Positions 1-7,534 are shown, counted from the first letter of the stretch. The stretch is DNA of 14,980 nt from Saccoglossus kowalevskii (GCF_000003605.2 NW_003146285.1:185503-200482), one strand, 5' to 3'. Numbers and translations: made by a program. Notes: generated by a model from the letters alone, not told the origin.

Positions 1-28
1 AGTTGTATTTCAAGATATAACCTATCAG
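1..28 (+). CDS. CTDSPL2: CTDSPL2 exon end (cut by window edge)
   Basis: Bases 2-28 read VVFQDITYQ, which fits directly onto VFVRTRPYF of the next exon. The exon ends phase 0 before GTGAGT at 29-34, a strong donor. The rest of the exon lies before position 1. An almost identical exon end recurs at 87-134, so which copy is spliced cannot be told from sequence; the peptide is the same either way. Confidence 0.8.
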
Positions 29-3000
29 GTGAGTAGAGTGTACCATTTAATTGACAGGGGTGGTAGTGTCTATTAGGAGGGAATAGTATGCCAATTTGAT
101 GTTGCCAGTTGTATTTCAAGATATAACGTATCAGGTGAGTGGAGTGTACCATTTAATTGACAGGGGTGATTTAGCCGACTGGTCAGTCCACCATTTTAAC
201 AGGCATAATTTCATGCAAGTTGGACTGGATGTCAATTTCTGAGAGGTACGATATGTAGATAAATGTTTGTTACAGTTTTTCATTCTTTACAGGTATTTGT
301 TCGAACAAGACCGTATTTTAAAGAGTTTTTAGAAGCAGTTTCACAACAGTTTGAGGTTATTTTATTCACTGCGTCAAAGAAGGTGTATGCCGATAAGTTA
401 TTCAATTTGTTGGATCCACAAAAGAAATACGTCAAGTGAGTCAACGTTTGTTTTTCAACCCGAGAGAATGGGGCGACTTTGGTCTAATACGAACAATTCT
501 CTAATATTCTGTCGCTGTATCTCGTTGGATGAGCAAAGAATTGATTACTTTTATTCTTTTGTTGTGTTCGAAAAAAAAATTGTTGGTAAAAATTAACATA
601 ATAATTTGCATAATTATTTCAACACTTTGAGCGCCAAAATCGACTTTCGTCACTGTTTAGATAAGAAATGTGACATTCCTAGATTTTGTCCAAAATTGTA
701 ATCAAGACCACTAGCTTATGCACATTTGGTTCAAAATTATAGAAAAATATACTTCTGCGTATTATGAGGTTATTACGAGGATACTGTAAAGTACGCACAA
801 AGACAGTACAGTGTAAGTATTGACACACAGCGGAGGTCGTTGTGACAGCGTACTGTCTGAGTGCATACTTTACGATATCCTCGTAATAACCTTATTATGC
901 ACCCTTTCCTTCCAAGGATACATCATGGGTATGCCGAAATCTAAAAAGTTTAAAGCAGAATCAGCGAACTTCTTTGTGTGGAGTTCGGTCAAACCCTCGT
1001 GGCAGCCATGTTTGTTTTTATTATTGGAGGACACTTATGCGTGTAATCATTCCGTATTTGTAATTCAAATTTCCTAATATGCTTGGATGAAATTCCCAGT
1101 AAAATACCACAACATCATAGCACGTTGTAACTTGAGGGTTACAGGGAAAGATGTATAATAATATTGGTGATTATCGATGTATTTTGTGTGGGATGTTATA
1201 AGTACTAAACTGATTGATCTCAAGTTGCTTTTTTTTGTTTGTTTGTGCACTTTAACTTCATAAATAAAATTTTTTGTTTAGGTATCGTCTTTTCCGAGAA
1301 CACTGCGTATGTGTGCAAGGCAATTACATCAAAGATTTGGGAATTCTGGGAAGGGATCTATCACGAGTCATAATTGTGGACAATTCACCGCAAGCATTTG
1401 GTTATCAGGTAAATATGCTGCCCAGTCGCCTCTCTTTGGCACGACGGTCTCTTTGTCACGACGACCTCTCTTTGCCATGTCGGCGTCTTTTTGGCACAAC
1501 GCCCCTCTCTTTGCCACGTCGGCCTCTTTTTGGCACAACGCCCTCTCTTTGCCACGTCGGCCTCTCTTTGGCACGACGGCCTCTCTTTGCCACGCCGGCC
1601 TCTCTTTGCCACGCCACGACGGCCTCTCTTTGCCACGACGGCCTCTTTGCCACGACCTTGGCCTCTCTTTGGCTGTGTGCGCTTCACTGAATTGAACATA
1701 TTGATTTGTCCAACAATTTGTCGTAATGACTGACGTTTGCAAGTGGAATATATAACATGTTTTTCTTTACAGCTTTCCAATGGTATCCCAATAGAGAGTT
1801 GGTTTGTAGACCAAAACGACACAGAGTTGTTGAAACTAGTTCCTTTTCTTCAATATCTTGTACAGTCGGTAAGTACATCAATTAAATACTGTAGAATGCT
1901 TTATTTTCGCTGAAGGGATGATTCCGTGAAAATAACATACAACGAATATACTTTTTTTCCTATATTTCACATTAAACTCAACAAAAATCAGTGAAAATAA
2001 ATTCCATACAAAATGGCCAAAAAGCCTTTTCAGCGAAAATAAAGTATTCCACAGTATGCAAATGTTATTCTAATCAGTATGCAAAAGTTATGCTAATCAG
2101 TATGCAAAGGTTATGCTAATCAGTATGCAAAGGTTATGCTAATCAGTATGCAAAGGTTATGCTAATCAGTATGCAAAGGTTATTCTAATCAGTATGCAAA
2201 GGTTATTCTAATCAGTATGCAAAGGTTATTCTAATCAGTATGCAAAGGTTATTCTAATCAGTATGCAAAGGTTATTCTAATCAGTATGCAAAGGTTATTC
2301 TAATCAGTATGCAAAGGTTATTCTAATCAGTATGCAAAGGTTATTCTAATCAGTATGCAAAGGTTATTCTAATCAGTATGCAAAGGTTATGCTAATCAGT
2401 ATGCAAAGGTTATGCTAATCAGTATGCAAAGGTTATGCTAATCAGTATGCAAAGGTTATGCTAATCAGTATGCAAAGGTTATGCTAATCAGTATGCAAAG
2501 GTTATGCTAATCAGTATGCAAATGTTATGCTAAACAGTATGCAAAGGTTATGCTAATCAGTATGCAAAGTAGGCACAGCATTCAGTTCTTTACCTGTGGA
2601 TAACCTTGTAATGTCTACACTGTTGAGCTTTAGCCATTTTTTTAACCACCAACTTTTTTGATAATTTTGAACCAAACCAACATAACTTGCTATTTGTCAC
2701 ATGTCTTAATAAAAATTTTAGAGAAAATGTGGGTTAAAAATTTGTGAATAGTGACAGAATTGACTTTGGTGTTCAAACCATTTCTACTTTGTAGTATACT
2801 GTTTAACATGTTGAAAAAGCGGCATGCAATTTGAGCGAATTGTGGCAAAAAGACGCAATAGCGAAATGTTGATTTAGCGAATCTCTCTTGTCATTGCTGA
2901 TTTCCTTGTTTGGCGGCCATTTTGAATTGATAATAAAGTCAATAGTGACATCTTGAAATAGCGAATCAGTTCTCTCGCTAAATTCGAGAAAAAGAAATGC

Positions 3001-3286
3001 TTGGGAAAAAGACGTGTTTTACAGTATGCAGTACACCTTATAGTAATTTTCAGCTATCATCACTATGAAAATGAAATTCTGTTGGTATGGCAACAAATCC
3101 TAAATCTTCCCAAAGCCATTAAGAGCAGCATGTAAAGTCAAGAAAGAAATAATTAAAAATGTGAAAAAAGGAACTGTTCAGGAATTGGAGGAAATAACAC
3201 ACAAACATCTTGTCTTGCAGAGAGAAGATGTTCGACCACATATACGGGAGCGCTATCGGATGCACGAGTTATTACCAAGTGACTGA
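1..3286 (+). CDS. CTDSPL2: CTDSPL2-like CTD small phosphatase, 3' terminal exons (partial gene)
   Basis: This is the C-terminal half of a CTD small phosphatase-like 2 protein. Members are Mg-dependent HAD/FCP-SCP serine phosphatases that act on phosphoproteins. Five exons (1-28, 293-435, 1282-1408, 1773-1868, 3221-3286) join without frame breaks into 152 codons plus TGA. Visible motifs, in order, are [27 protein letters not shown] (HAD motif II region with the conserved Lys), [24 protein letters not shown] (motif III Asp), NGIPIESW, and the C-terminus [19 protein letters not shown]. From memory of the vertebrate protein the match is close across the whole length, and the LLP-D ending favours CTDSPL2 over CTDSP1/2/L. 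The DxDxT nucleophile motif and the long N-terminus lie before the window. All introns are GT-AG and all tail exons are present, so the gene looks functional. Its introns carry much repeat DNA. Confidence in family is very high and in the ortholog high. Confidence 0.95.
87..134 (+). pseudogene. Duplicated CTDSPL2 exon end with its own splice donor
   Basis: Bases 87-134 read [16 protein letters not shown] in phase 0 and end at GTGAGT (135-140). The segment 107-168 repeats 1-62 with only two differences: a synonymous ACC to ACG change and one intronic A to G. Because 1-28 is cut by the window edge, the true left border of the duplication is unknown. A stop (TAG, 84-86) precedes the copy in frame, and reading on from copy 1 meets TAG at 74-76, so the two cannot be one continuous exon. 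It could be a spare exon end, a 16-codon in-frame cassette (weak AG acceptor at 85-86), or two alleles assembled in tandem. Confidence 0.75.
293..435 (+). CDS. CTDSPL2: CTDSPL2 exon (VFVRTRPYF to KKYVK)
   Basis: The acceptor is TTCATTCTTTACAG (ends 292) and the donor GTGAGT starts at 436. The 143-bp exon starts in phase 0 and ends after two bases of a Lys codon. It carries [11 protein letters not shown], which holds the conserved motif II residues of HAD phosphatases. Confidence 0.95.
620..742 (-). mobile_element. MITE family C, partial copy
   Basis: The start AACACTTTGAGCGCCAAAAT, then GACTTTCGTCAC, resembles in reverse complement the ends at 2745-2780 and 6210-6240 (GACTTTGGTGTTC). TTTGGTTCAAAATTAT at the other end mirrors ATAATTTTGAACCAAA-like sequence near 2660. 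It lies in a CTDSPL2 intron. Confidence 0.55.
757..900. mobile_element. 144-bp inverted-repeat hairpin element in a CTDSPL2 intron
   Basis: Left arm 757-809 (GAGGTTATTACGAGGATA, then AAGACAGTAC) is the near-exact reverse complement of right arm ~850-900 (GTACTGTCTGAGTGCATAC, then TATCCTCGTAATAACC). The arms are about 52 bp with roughly eight mismatches around a ~40-bp loop. It has no coding capacity. It is most simply a MITE, and as RNA it would fold into one long hairpin. Confidence 0.85.
1282..1408 (+). CDS. CTDSPL2: CTDSPL2 exon (YRLFREHC to AFGYQ)
   Basis: The acceptor is TTTTTTGTTTAG (ends 1281) and the donor GTAAAT starts at 1409. The 127-bp exon finishes the split Lys codon, then encodes [19 protein letters not shown] and [14 protein letters not shown]. 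The Asp of VDNSP is the motif III metal-binding residue of the SCP family. It ends phase 0. Confidence 0.95.
1428..1676. repeat. 19-bp minisatellite filling CTDSPL2 intron 1409-1772
   Basis: About 13 units of the form CCTCTCTTTGCCACGACGG alternate with TTTGGCACGACGG and TTTTTGGCACAACG variants. The array starts about 20 bp after the donor and ends about 95 bp before the acceptor, making up two thirds of the intron. It is CpG-rich compared with its AT-rich surroundings. Its units lack stops in several frames and so produce spurious open frames on both strands. Confidence 0.92.
1773..1868 (+). CDS. CTDSPL2: CTDSPL2 exon ([10 protein letters not shown] to LVQS)
   Basis: The acceptor is TTTTTCTTTACAG (ends 1772) and the donor GTAAGT starts at 1869. 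The 96-bp phase 0-0 exon codes 32 residues including NGIPIESWF and [12 protein letters not shown], typical of the phosphatase C-terminal helix region. Confidence 0.95.
1887..2056. mobile_element. MITE family A, copy 1 (170 bp)
   Basis: Ends are TACTGTAGAATGCTTTATTT and AATAAAGTATTCCACAGTA, in inverted orientation and bounded by TA, as for Tc1/mariner-type non-autonomous elements. The internal words TTTTCAGCGAAAATAAAG, GATTCCGTGAAAATAA and CCTATATTTCACATTAAAC are shared with copies at 8269 and 14456. This copy lacks ~15 bp of the left subterminal repeat found in the others. Confidence 0.88.
2052..2569. repeat. 23-bp minisatellite, 22.5 copies, abutting MITE A
   Basis: The consensus is CAGTATGCAAAGGTTATGCT plus AAT, head to tail, with unit length constant at 23. 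Units fall into blocks: one TTATTCT unit, four TTATGCT units, nine TTATTCT units (2167-2373), then eight TTATGCT units. The first unit begins with the CAGTA that closes the MITE. Unit 1 (2056-2063) and unit 21 (2516-2523) carry ATGCAAAT, the exact POU octamer; the rest have ATGCAAAG or, in unit 2, ATGCAAAA. Confidence 0.97.
2622..2780 (+). mobile_element. MITE family C, diverged copy
   Basis: TTTAGCCATTTTTTTAACCACCA at the left, and GTGGGTTAAAAATTTGTGAA then TGACTTTGGTGTTC at the right, align with 6072-6240. It lies in the last CTDSPL2 intron. Confidence 0.6.
2797..3026. mobile_element. Inverted-repeat element with TACTGT ends (about 230 bp)
   Basis: The left end TACTGTTTAACATGT and right end ACGTGTTTTACAGTA are imperfect inverted repeats bounded by TA. 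The interior is rich in AGCGAA/TTCGCT words (TTTAGCGAATCTCTC, AGCGAATCAGTTCTC), as in families A and B. It is probably a further MITE subfamily. Confidence 0.6.
3221..3286 (+). CDS. CTDSPL2: CTDSPL2 last coding exon
   Basis: The acceptor is CATCTTGTCTTGCAG (ends 3220). The exon encodes [21 protein letters not shown] and the TGA stop at 3284-3286. This tail is a signature of CTDSPL2. The 3' UTR follows directly. Confidence 0.95.
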   Translation, partial: REDVRPHIRERYRMHELLPSD

Positions 3287-3589
3287 AAGCTTGTCGGCGT
3301 CAGCCGCTAAAGACAATCCAATTACTGTATTATAATCGTATTTTAGCCGAAAATATTATGAACCTCTTTGTAATTAGTTGTCTGCAGTCGTTTTAAAAAT
3401 GGACGCAAGCATCCGTAGCGACTATCATGAAAAGCAAGTCTGCGAAATAATTGGGCATCCGTCATTTTAGCTTTACATGTTTCAGCAAGTATTATCAGCG
3501 TAATTATTTTCAGTTTTTTTTCTTTTATTTAAAAACAAAACAAAAGGAAGTCTTCATTGTTGTATTTTCTGCAGTCTATTTTGAACTGT
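3287..3589. other. CTDSPL2 3' UTR start, no other feature seen
   Basis: AT-rich sequence following the stop codon. No open frame, hairpin or repeat stands out. It contains no exact AATAAA that I found. Confidence 0.5.
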
Positions 3590-3774
3590 AAAGTACCAGA
3601 ATGTGTGACCCCCTTAGGCATGACAGTACAAGTATGCTGTGACCCCTATGTCATGAAAGTACCAGGATGTTGTGACCCCCTGTGTCATGAAAGTACCAGG
3701 ATGTTGTGACCCCCCTGTGTCATGAAAGTACCAGGATGTTGTGACCTCTGTGTCATGAAAGTAGCAAGATGTGA
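3590..3774 (+). repeat. 33-34-bp minisatellite, locus 1
   Basis: About 5.5 units of AAAGTACCAGGATGTTGTGA then CCCCTGTGTCATG. Outer units are diverged, central ones nearly identical. The C-run varies from three to six C. The same unit, in the same orientation, forms a second array at 13538-13644. It falls in the likely 3' UTR or just downstream of CTDSPL2. Confidence 0.95.
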
Positions 3775-4135
3775 GAGTTAGTCATTTTTTCTAATGGTTA
3801 ACTTTGGGGGAAAGAGGGGGAGGGGGCACCAAATCAAAAATTGCAATATTTACAGATTTTATGTCATTTATAATATTGTTCTGTTCACTGGATTTGTCAA
3901 ATTAGTGTTATCAAAAATGAAAATTTTGTGGTTAGTGAATTTTTTTTTATTCTTGGATAAAACAGTCAAATTGTATCTGGTCACTTGGCATGATGTGAAC
4001 TCCTTACAATTTGGCAGTTTGGTTCTCATTACAGTGTATTTTAATCCAATTTTTTACGCTTTTTAGATATTTCAACTATTAGTTAGTGCTTCCATTCATC
4101 ATTTTACAACTGGAGGCCATGTTCACTTTTCTATT

Positions 4136-4148
4136 GGGTCAAAGGTCA
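4136..4148 (+). promoter_or_regulatory. Nuclear-receptor DR1-like word GGGTCAAAGGTCA
   Basis: Two RGGTCA half sites spaced by one A, the form bound by HNF4/RXR/COUP-TF-class receptors. It overlaps the first unit of a 25-bp duplication; the second unit has the weaker CGGTCAAAGGTAA. Motif match only. Confidence 0.4.
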
Positions 4149-4368
4149 ATGCCTCTCTTTCGGTCAAAGGTAAACGCCTCTCGCTTCATCACATAAAAAA
4201 TGGCAGATATTTTTTTCTGTTTTTTCTAAATTTTAAGGTCAATCCTAGATGGCTGCCAGTCTTTGTTTTTAGTCGCCATTTTATTTGTCACTTTTCTCTT
4301 CATTTTTTTTGTTTTTCCGCTTTGAATGCAGACGTGTACAGATTGAACTTTTTTAAAGACAAGATGTA

Positions 4369-4374
4369 AATAAA
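4369..4374 (+). promoter_or_regulatory. First AATAAA after the CTDSPL2 stop (candidate poly(A) signal)
   Basis: This is the first exact AATAAA hexamer on the + strand after the stop at 3286 that I found. If used, the 3' UTR would be about 1.1 kb and would contain the 33-bp minisatellite. A variant hexamer nearer the stop is equally possible. Confidence 0.3.
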
Positions 4375-4623
4375 CATATTTCATGATCTGCGAAAAAGTT
4401 TAAAAATTAAAAATTTTACAGAAATGTTTTTTCCCAGAAACCCAAGAAAAAATCTGTTTTAATTGTGTAGAAAGATATGTATTTGTCTGCCTTGAATTTA
4501 TGACATTGTAATTTTTTATCCTGTAAGCAATAATTATGTCTTTTGCAGATTATGATATATTAAGTAACATTTATAACACATACAAAATTATCTATAAACC
4601 TGTTGTGAAGGGTCACGGGTTGA

Positions 4624-4636
4624 AGGTCAAAGGTCA
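4624..4636 (+). promoter_or_regulatory. Perfect DR1 AGGTCAAAGGTCA
   Basis: This is an exact AGGTCA-A-AGGTCA direct repeat. A further half site, GGGTCA, lies 14 bp upstream at 4610-4615. It is the consensus for RXR-type receptor dimers. No promoter or gene start is visible next to it. Confidence 0.4.
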
Positions 4637-4807
4637 TCTAATCTACTCTCGTAATCGCGTCATTTTGTGTGTAATAATTCATCCAATTTTTTTTCAAGGA
4701 AATTAAATGCTTTCTGCTTCAAATTTTAAATACTCTACTGCTAATAAAAATTATTTCATTCCAAATTGTTCAAATTGATTTAATTGCTAATGCCGCCTCG
4801 AAATAAT

Positions 4808-5864
4808 GTTGCCATGGGCTGCCATTGTCTCGTGTAGTTGCCATGGGCTGCCATTGTCTCGTGTAGTTGCCATGGGCTGCCATTGTCTCGTGTAGTTGCC
4901 ATGGGCTGCCATTGTCTCGTGTAGTTGCCATGGGCTGCCATTGTCTCGTGTAGTTGCCATGGGCTGCCATTGTCTCATGTAGTTGCCATGGGCTGCCATT
5001 GTCTCATGTAGTTGCCATGGGCTGCCATTGTCTCATGTAGTTGCCATGGGCTGCCATTGTCTCATGTAGTTGCCATGGGCTGCCATTGTCTCATGTAGTT
5101 GCCATGGGCTCATGTAGTTGCCATGGGCTGCCATTGTCTCATGTAGTTGCCATTGTCTCGTGTAGTTGCCATGGGCTGCCATTGTCTCGTGTAGTTGCCA
5201 TGGGCTGCCATTGTCTCGTGTAGTTGCCATGGGCTGCCATTGTCTCGTGTAGTTGCCGTGGCTGCCATTGTCTCGTGTAGTTGCCGTGGCTGCCATTGTC
5301 TCGTGTAGTTGCCGTGGGCTGCCATTGTCTCGTGTAGTTGCCGTGGGCTGCCATTGTCTCGTGTAGTTGCCGTGGGCTGCCATTGTCTCGTGTAGTTGCC
5401 GTGGGCTGCCATTGTCTCGTGTAGTTGCCGTGGGCTGCCATTGTCTCGTGTAGTTGCCGTGGGCCGCCATTGTCTCGTGTAGTTGCCGTGGGCCGCCATT
5501 GTCTCGTGTAGTTGCCGTGGGCCGCCATTGTCTCTTGTAGTTGCCGTGGGCCGCCATTGTCTCTTGTAGTTGCCGTGGGCCGCCATTGTCTCTTGTAGTT
5601 GCCGTGGGCCGCCATTGTCTCTTGTAGTTGCCGTGGGCCGCCATTGTCTCGTGTAGTTGCCATGGGCCGCCATTGTCTCATGTAGTTGCCATGGGCCGCA
5701 ATTGTCTCGTGTAGTTGCCATTGGCCCGTGTAGTTGCCATTGGCCCGTGTAGTTGCCATTGTCTCGTGTAGTTGCCATTGTCTCGTGTATTTGCCTGGGC
5801 CGCCATTGTCTCGTGCAGTTGCCATGGGCTGCCATTGTCTCGTGTAGTTGCCATGGGCCGCTAT
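4808..5864. repeat. 29-bp minisatellite, about 36 copies (1.06 kb)
   Basis: The unit is GTTGCCATGGGCTGCCATTG then TCTCGTGTA. Variants occur in runs: TCTCGTG (4808-~4965), TCTCATG (~4970-5145), TCTCGTG again, two 28-bp units with CCGTGGCTGCC (~5250-5290), CCGTGGGCTGCC (~5300-5455), CCGTGGGCCGCC (~5455-5640, the last part with TCTCTTG), then CCATGGGCCGCC and irregular units to the end. No unit frame contains a stop on the - strand, which gives overlapping open frames of 203-254 codons that are artefacts. GTTGCCATGG is half of an RFX X-box. Confidence 0.97.
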
Positions 5865-6078
5865 TTGTTAACATTGTTGAAGTAAGATAAGCATCTCAAT
5901 TCTGTAATTATTCAGTGCAGCAACAGATTGAACACTGCAATATCAAGATACTTACGTTGACAACTGCAGCAGTGCCCATAAGTAACGAGAATTTGGAAAA
6001 TCGGTGACAAAACTATGCGAACATCACAAGATGCTAATCTTCGAGCAATTTATATAGACCAGTTTAATGATTTTAGCC
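5865..6078. other. Non-coding gap, nothing recognised
   Basis: Ordinary AT-rich sequence between the 29-bp array and the next MITE. No repeat or open frame of note was found. Confidence 0.5.
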
Positions 6079-6240
6079 CCAACATTTTCTCTCCGCCAGA
6101 CTTAACATTTTGCTTGTTTTTATGTATTTTTTTGTGATAATTTTGGACGAAATGAAGTCTTGATCAAAATTCTGGAAAAATTATGTGGGTTAAAAGTTTG
6201 TGAACGATGACAAAACTCGACTTTGGTGTTCGAAGAGTTG
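6072..6240 (+). mobile_element. MITE family C, diverged copy
   Basis: TTTTAGCCCCAACATTTTCT then CTCCGCCAGACTTAAC on the left, and TGTGGGTTAAAAGTTTGTGAA then CGACTTTGGTGTTCG on the right, match 2622-2780. The left GCCAGAC core also matches the 13753 copy (CACCAGACTTTCTC). Confidence 0.6.
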
Positions 6241-6264
6241 ATGATTTGGCGCGGTGTATCCGAG

Positions 6265-6463
6265 TACTGTAAAATGGTTAATTTTTCACTGGGTTTTATT
6301 TTCACTTATTTCGCTGACTGGAAAATGCGCTAAATTAAAACCTAGTGAATATGCAAAATTTAGCATAGAACATATCTTAAATGATGAAACCGTGAATTTA
6401 AAACCCACTGAATATGCCTGAAATGGTAAATCAGCGAAATTTAAACCCAGTAATTTTACAGTA
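6265..6463. mobile_element. MITE family B (199 bp)
   Basis: TACTGTAAAATGGTTAATTT at the left and CCAGTAATTTTACAGTA at the right are inverted. The longer subterminal parts CACTGGGTTTTATTT and AAATTTAAACCCAG also pair. It is TA-bounded. Interior words AGTGAATATGC and TCAGCGAAAT recur in the element at 13497. No coding capacity. Confidence 0.85.
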
Positions 6464-6566
6464 TTTGTCATTTCCTTTAAGTTTATTGGATGGATTATTA
6501 TGCTAAAAATGTTGCTTAAAATCAAATATTTCTAGTTATGTGCAATCAAGTTTACCTTGCATTGTC

Positions 6567-6569
<3 letters not shown>

Positions 6570-6598
<29 letters not shown>
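6570..6598. repeat. Poly(A) run of 29
   Basis: Twenty-nine uninterrupted A. It could be a retroposition tail or a plain mononucleotide tract; no element body with target duplication could be recognised to its left. The length is likely polymorphic or error-prone. Confidence 0.95.
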
Positions 6599-6600
<2 letters not shown>

Positions 6601-6710
6601 CCTTTGTGTAATTTTGACCTGCACTGCTTTTTGTCCAAACACGTGTATAATTATTTAAAAAAACATTGTATGTTCATATTATATTTCGATCACACCAAAT
6701 TTTTGAATTC

Positions 6711-6724
6711 GTTACCATAGCAAC
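6711..6724 (+). promoter_or_regulatory. Perfect RFX X-box GTTACCATAGCAAC
   Basis: An exact match to the X-box pattern GTNRCC AT RGYAAC, an imperfect palindrome bound by RFX factors across animals. No gene start is visible within a few hundred bases, so it could be an enhancer site or chance. Confidence 0.5.
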
Positions 6725-7384
6725 AGGATTCTGTATTTTCAGTAAATAGAGTATTTTTAAATTTGTTGTTTAGCACCTTCAAGTTTATCTTTTATGGAAA
6801 TGTTGTATATACAGTATGATATAAAACCACCTTGTTATGTTATAGTAGAGCGCCCTCTGCAGTTTGGCCCAGGCATTTTTCTGGCTTGCTTTCTCGCCCT
6901 ATGAAGTAATTACCCTTAAGTTAGTTAATTATGTTCTAGATCCACCTAACTCACAATGAGAAAGAGTACCACACCCAAATCATGGACCATATCTGCGGTT
7001 ACATAAAACAGGGGAACAGAATGGAACATCATTTGAAAAGGAAAAACGAGTTCTTGACTGCCATTTTCGTGTTCTTTCTGTTACATTGTTTTATATTCAT
7101 TATAGCCAGAACCTTAATCTTGATGATGGAAAATATTCACAAAAGTAATATTTTTCAACTTTATCACATAATAAAGAACACTGAAATACTCTTTGCTTTG
7201 TTTGTAACCGAATCTCGTCAGTTATGCGCATGTCTATAGTATATGACGCGAGACATGCTACGCATAGTTCGTATAAATTGCTCCCTCTTGTAGTGCAATG
7301 CATACGAGTAAAAGCAATTCAAGTCGTTCAATTCGACAAATGTTTGGTTGTATAGTCTTGCCTTCTGGATGAAAATAAAACGTC
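6725..7384. other. Non-coding gap with a CTCF-like word and a small hairpin
   Basis: AGAGCGCCCTCTGCAG at 6847-6862 resembles the CTCF core on the reverse strand, weakly. TATGCGCATGTCT (7223-7235) pairs with AGACATGCTACGCATA (7251-7266) as an interrupted hairpin. The open frame at 6982-7239 looks like chance. Nothing else was identified. Confidence 0.45.
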
Positions 7385-7534
7385 TTAAAGCAGGGGAGTC
7401 GTCGCATGCATCAGATGGCCATAGCATGTCATTGTTTACAAACAAGTGTCTACCCATGAACCTTTAAGTTTTTAGCGCGTGTTATCGTCGCGTGGGAATC
7501 AATTCCCGCGCAGGTGACGACGCGCCTGCTTTAA
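7385..7534. mobile_element. MITE family D (TTAA-flanked), 150 bp
   Basis: The element is flanked by TTAA (7385-7388 and 7531-7534), with ends AGCAGGGGAGTCGTCGCATGC and, in reverse complement, AGCAGGCGCGTCGTCACCTGC (17 of 21 identical). The right half carries a further imperfect hairpin around GGGAATCAATTCCC. The GC-rich ends stand out. TTAA target sites fit piggyBac-like non-autonomous elements, but the ends do not match the usual CCC start. Confidence 0.7.

Larger units (their letters stand above)
1..168 (+). repeat. Direct duplication, 106-bp offset (1-62 and 107-168)
   Basis: Sixty of 62 bases match between the two copies, covering the exon end, the donor and the first ~34 intron bases. 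The copies diverge after CAGGGGTG: copy 1 goes on to GTAGTGTC, copy 2 to ATTTAGCC. Confidence 0.95.
3775..4807. other. Non-coding stretch between minisatellites
   Basis: AT-rich, with no credible gene. The one open frame (3794-4066) is poly-T driven and unlike any family I know. The stretch does hold a 25-bp direct duplication (4137-4161 and 4162-4186, GGTCAAAGGT then GCCTCTC) and two DR1 words, listed separately. Confidence 0.6.

Noticed and set aside
1368-1822. Overlapping 65-145-codon open frames on both strands ([10 protein letters not shown]-like)
   Set aside because: They are translations of the 19-bp minisatellite within a CTDSPL2 intron; length comes from the stop-free repeat unit.
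2052-2569. CRISPR-like regular array
   Set aside because: Units are contiguous 23-bp copies with no unique spacers, in an animal intron; it is a minisatellite.
5033-5874. 203-254-codon minus-strand frames with NYTRQWQP repeats
   Set aside because: The 29-bp array is open in all three frames, the DNA unit is not codon-periodic, and no other coding signal exists.
6570-6598. Processed retrogene tail
   Set aside because: No coding remnant or target duplication was found upstream; the run stands alone.
6847-6862. CTCF boundary site between the two genes
   Set aside because: It matches only part of the vertebrate core, and CTCF use in this organism is unknown; kept only as a note.
6982-7303. Frames of 85 (+) and 67 (-) codons
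   Set aside because: AT-driven frames with no motif, overlapping each other on opposite strands.
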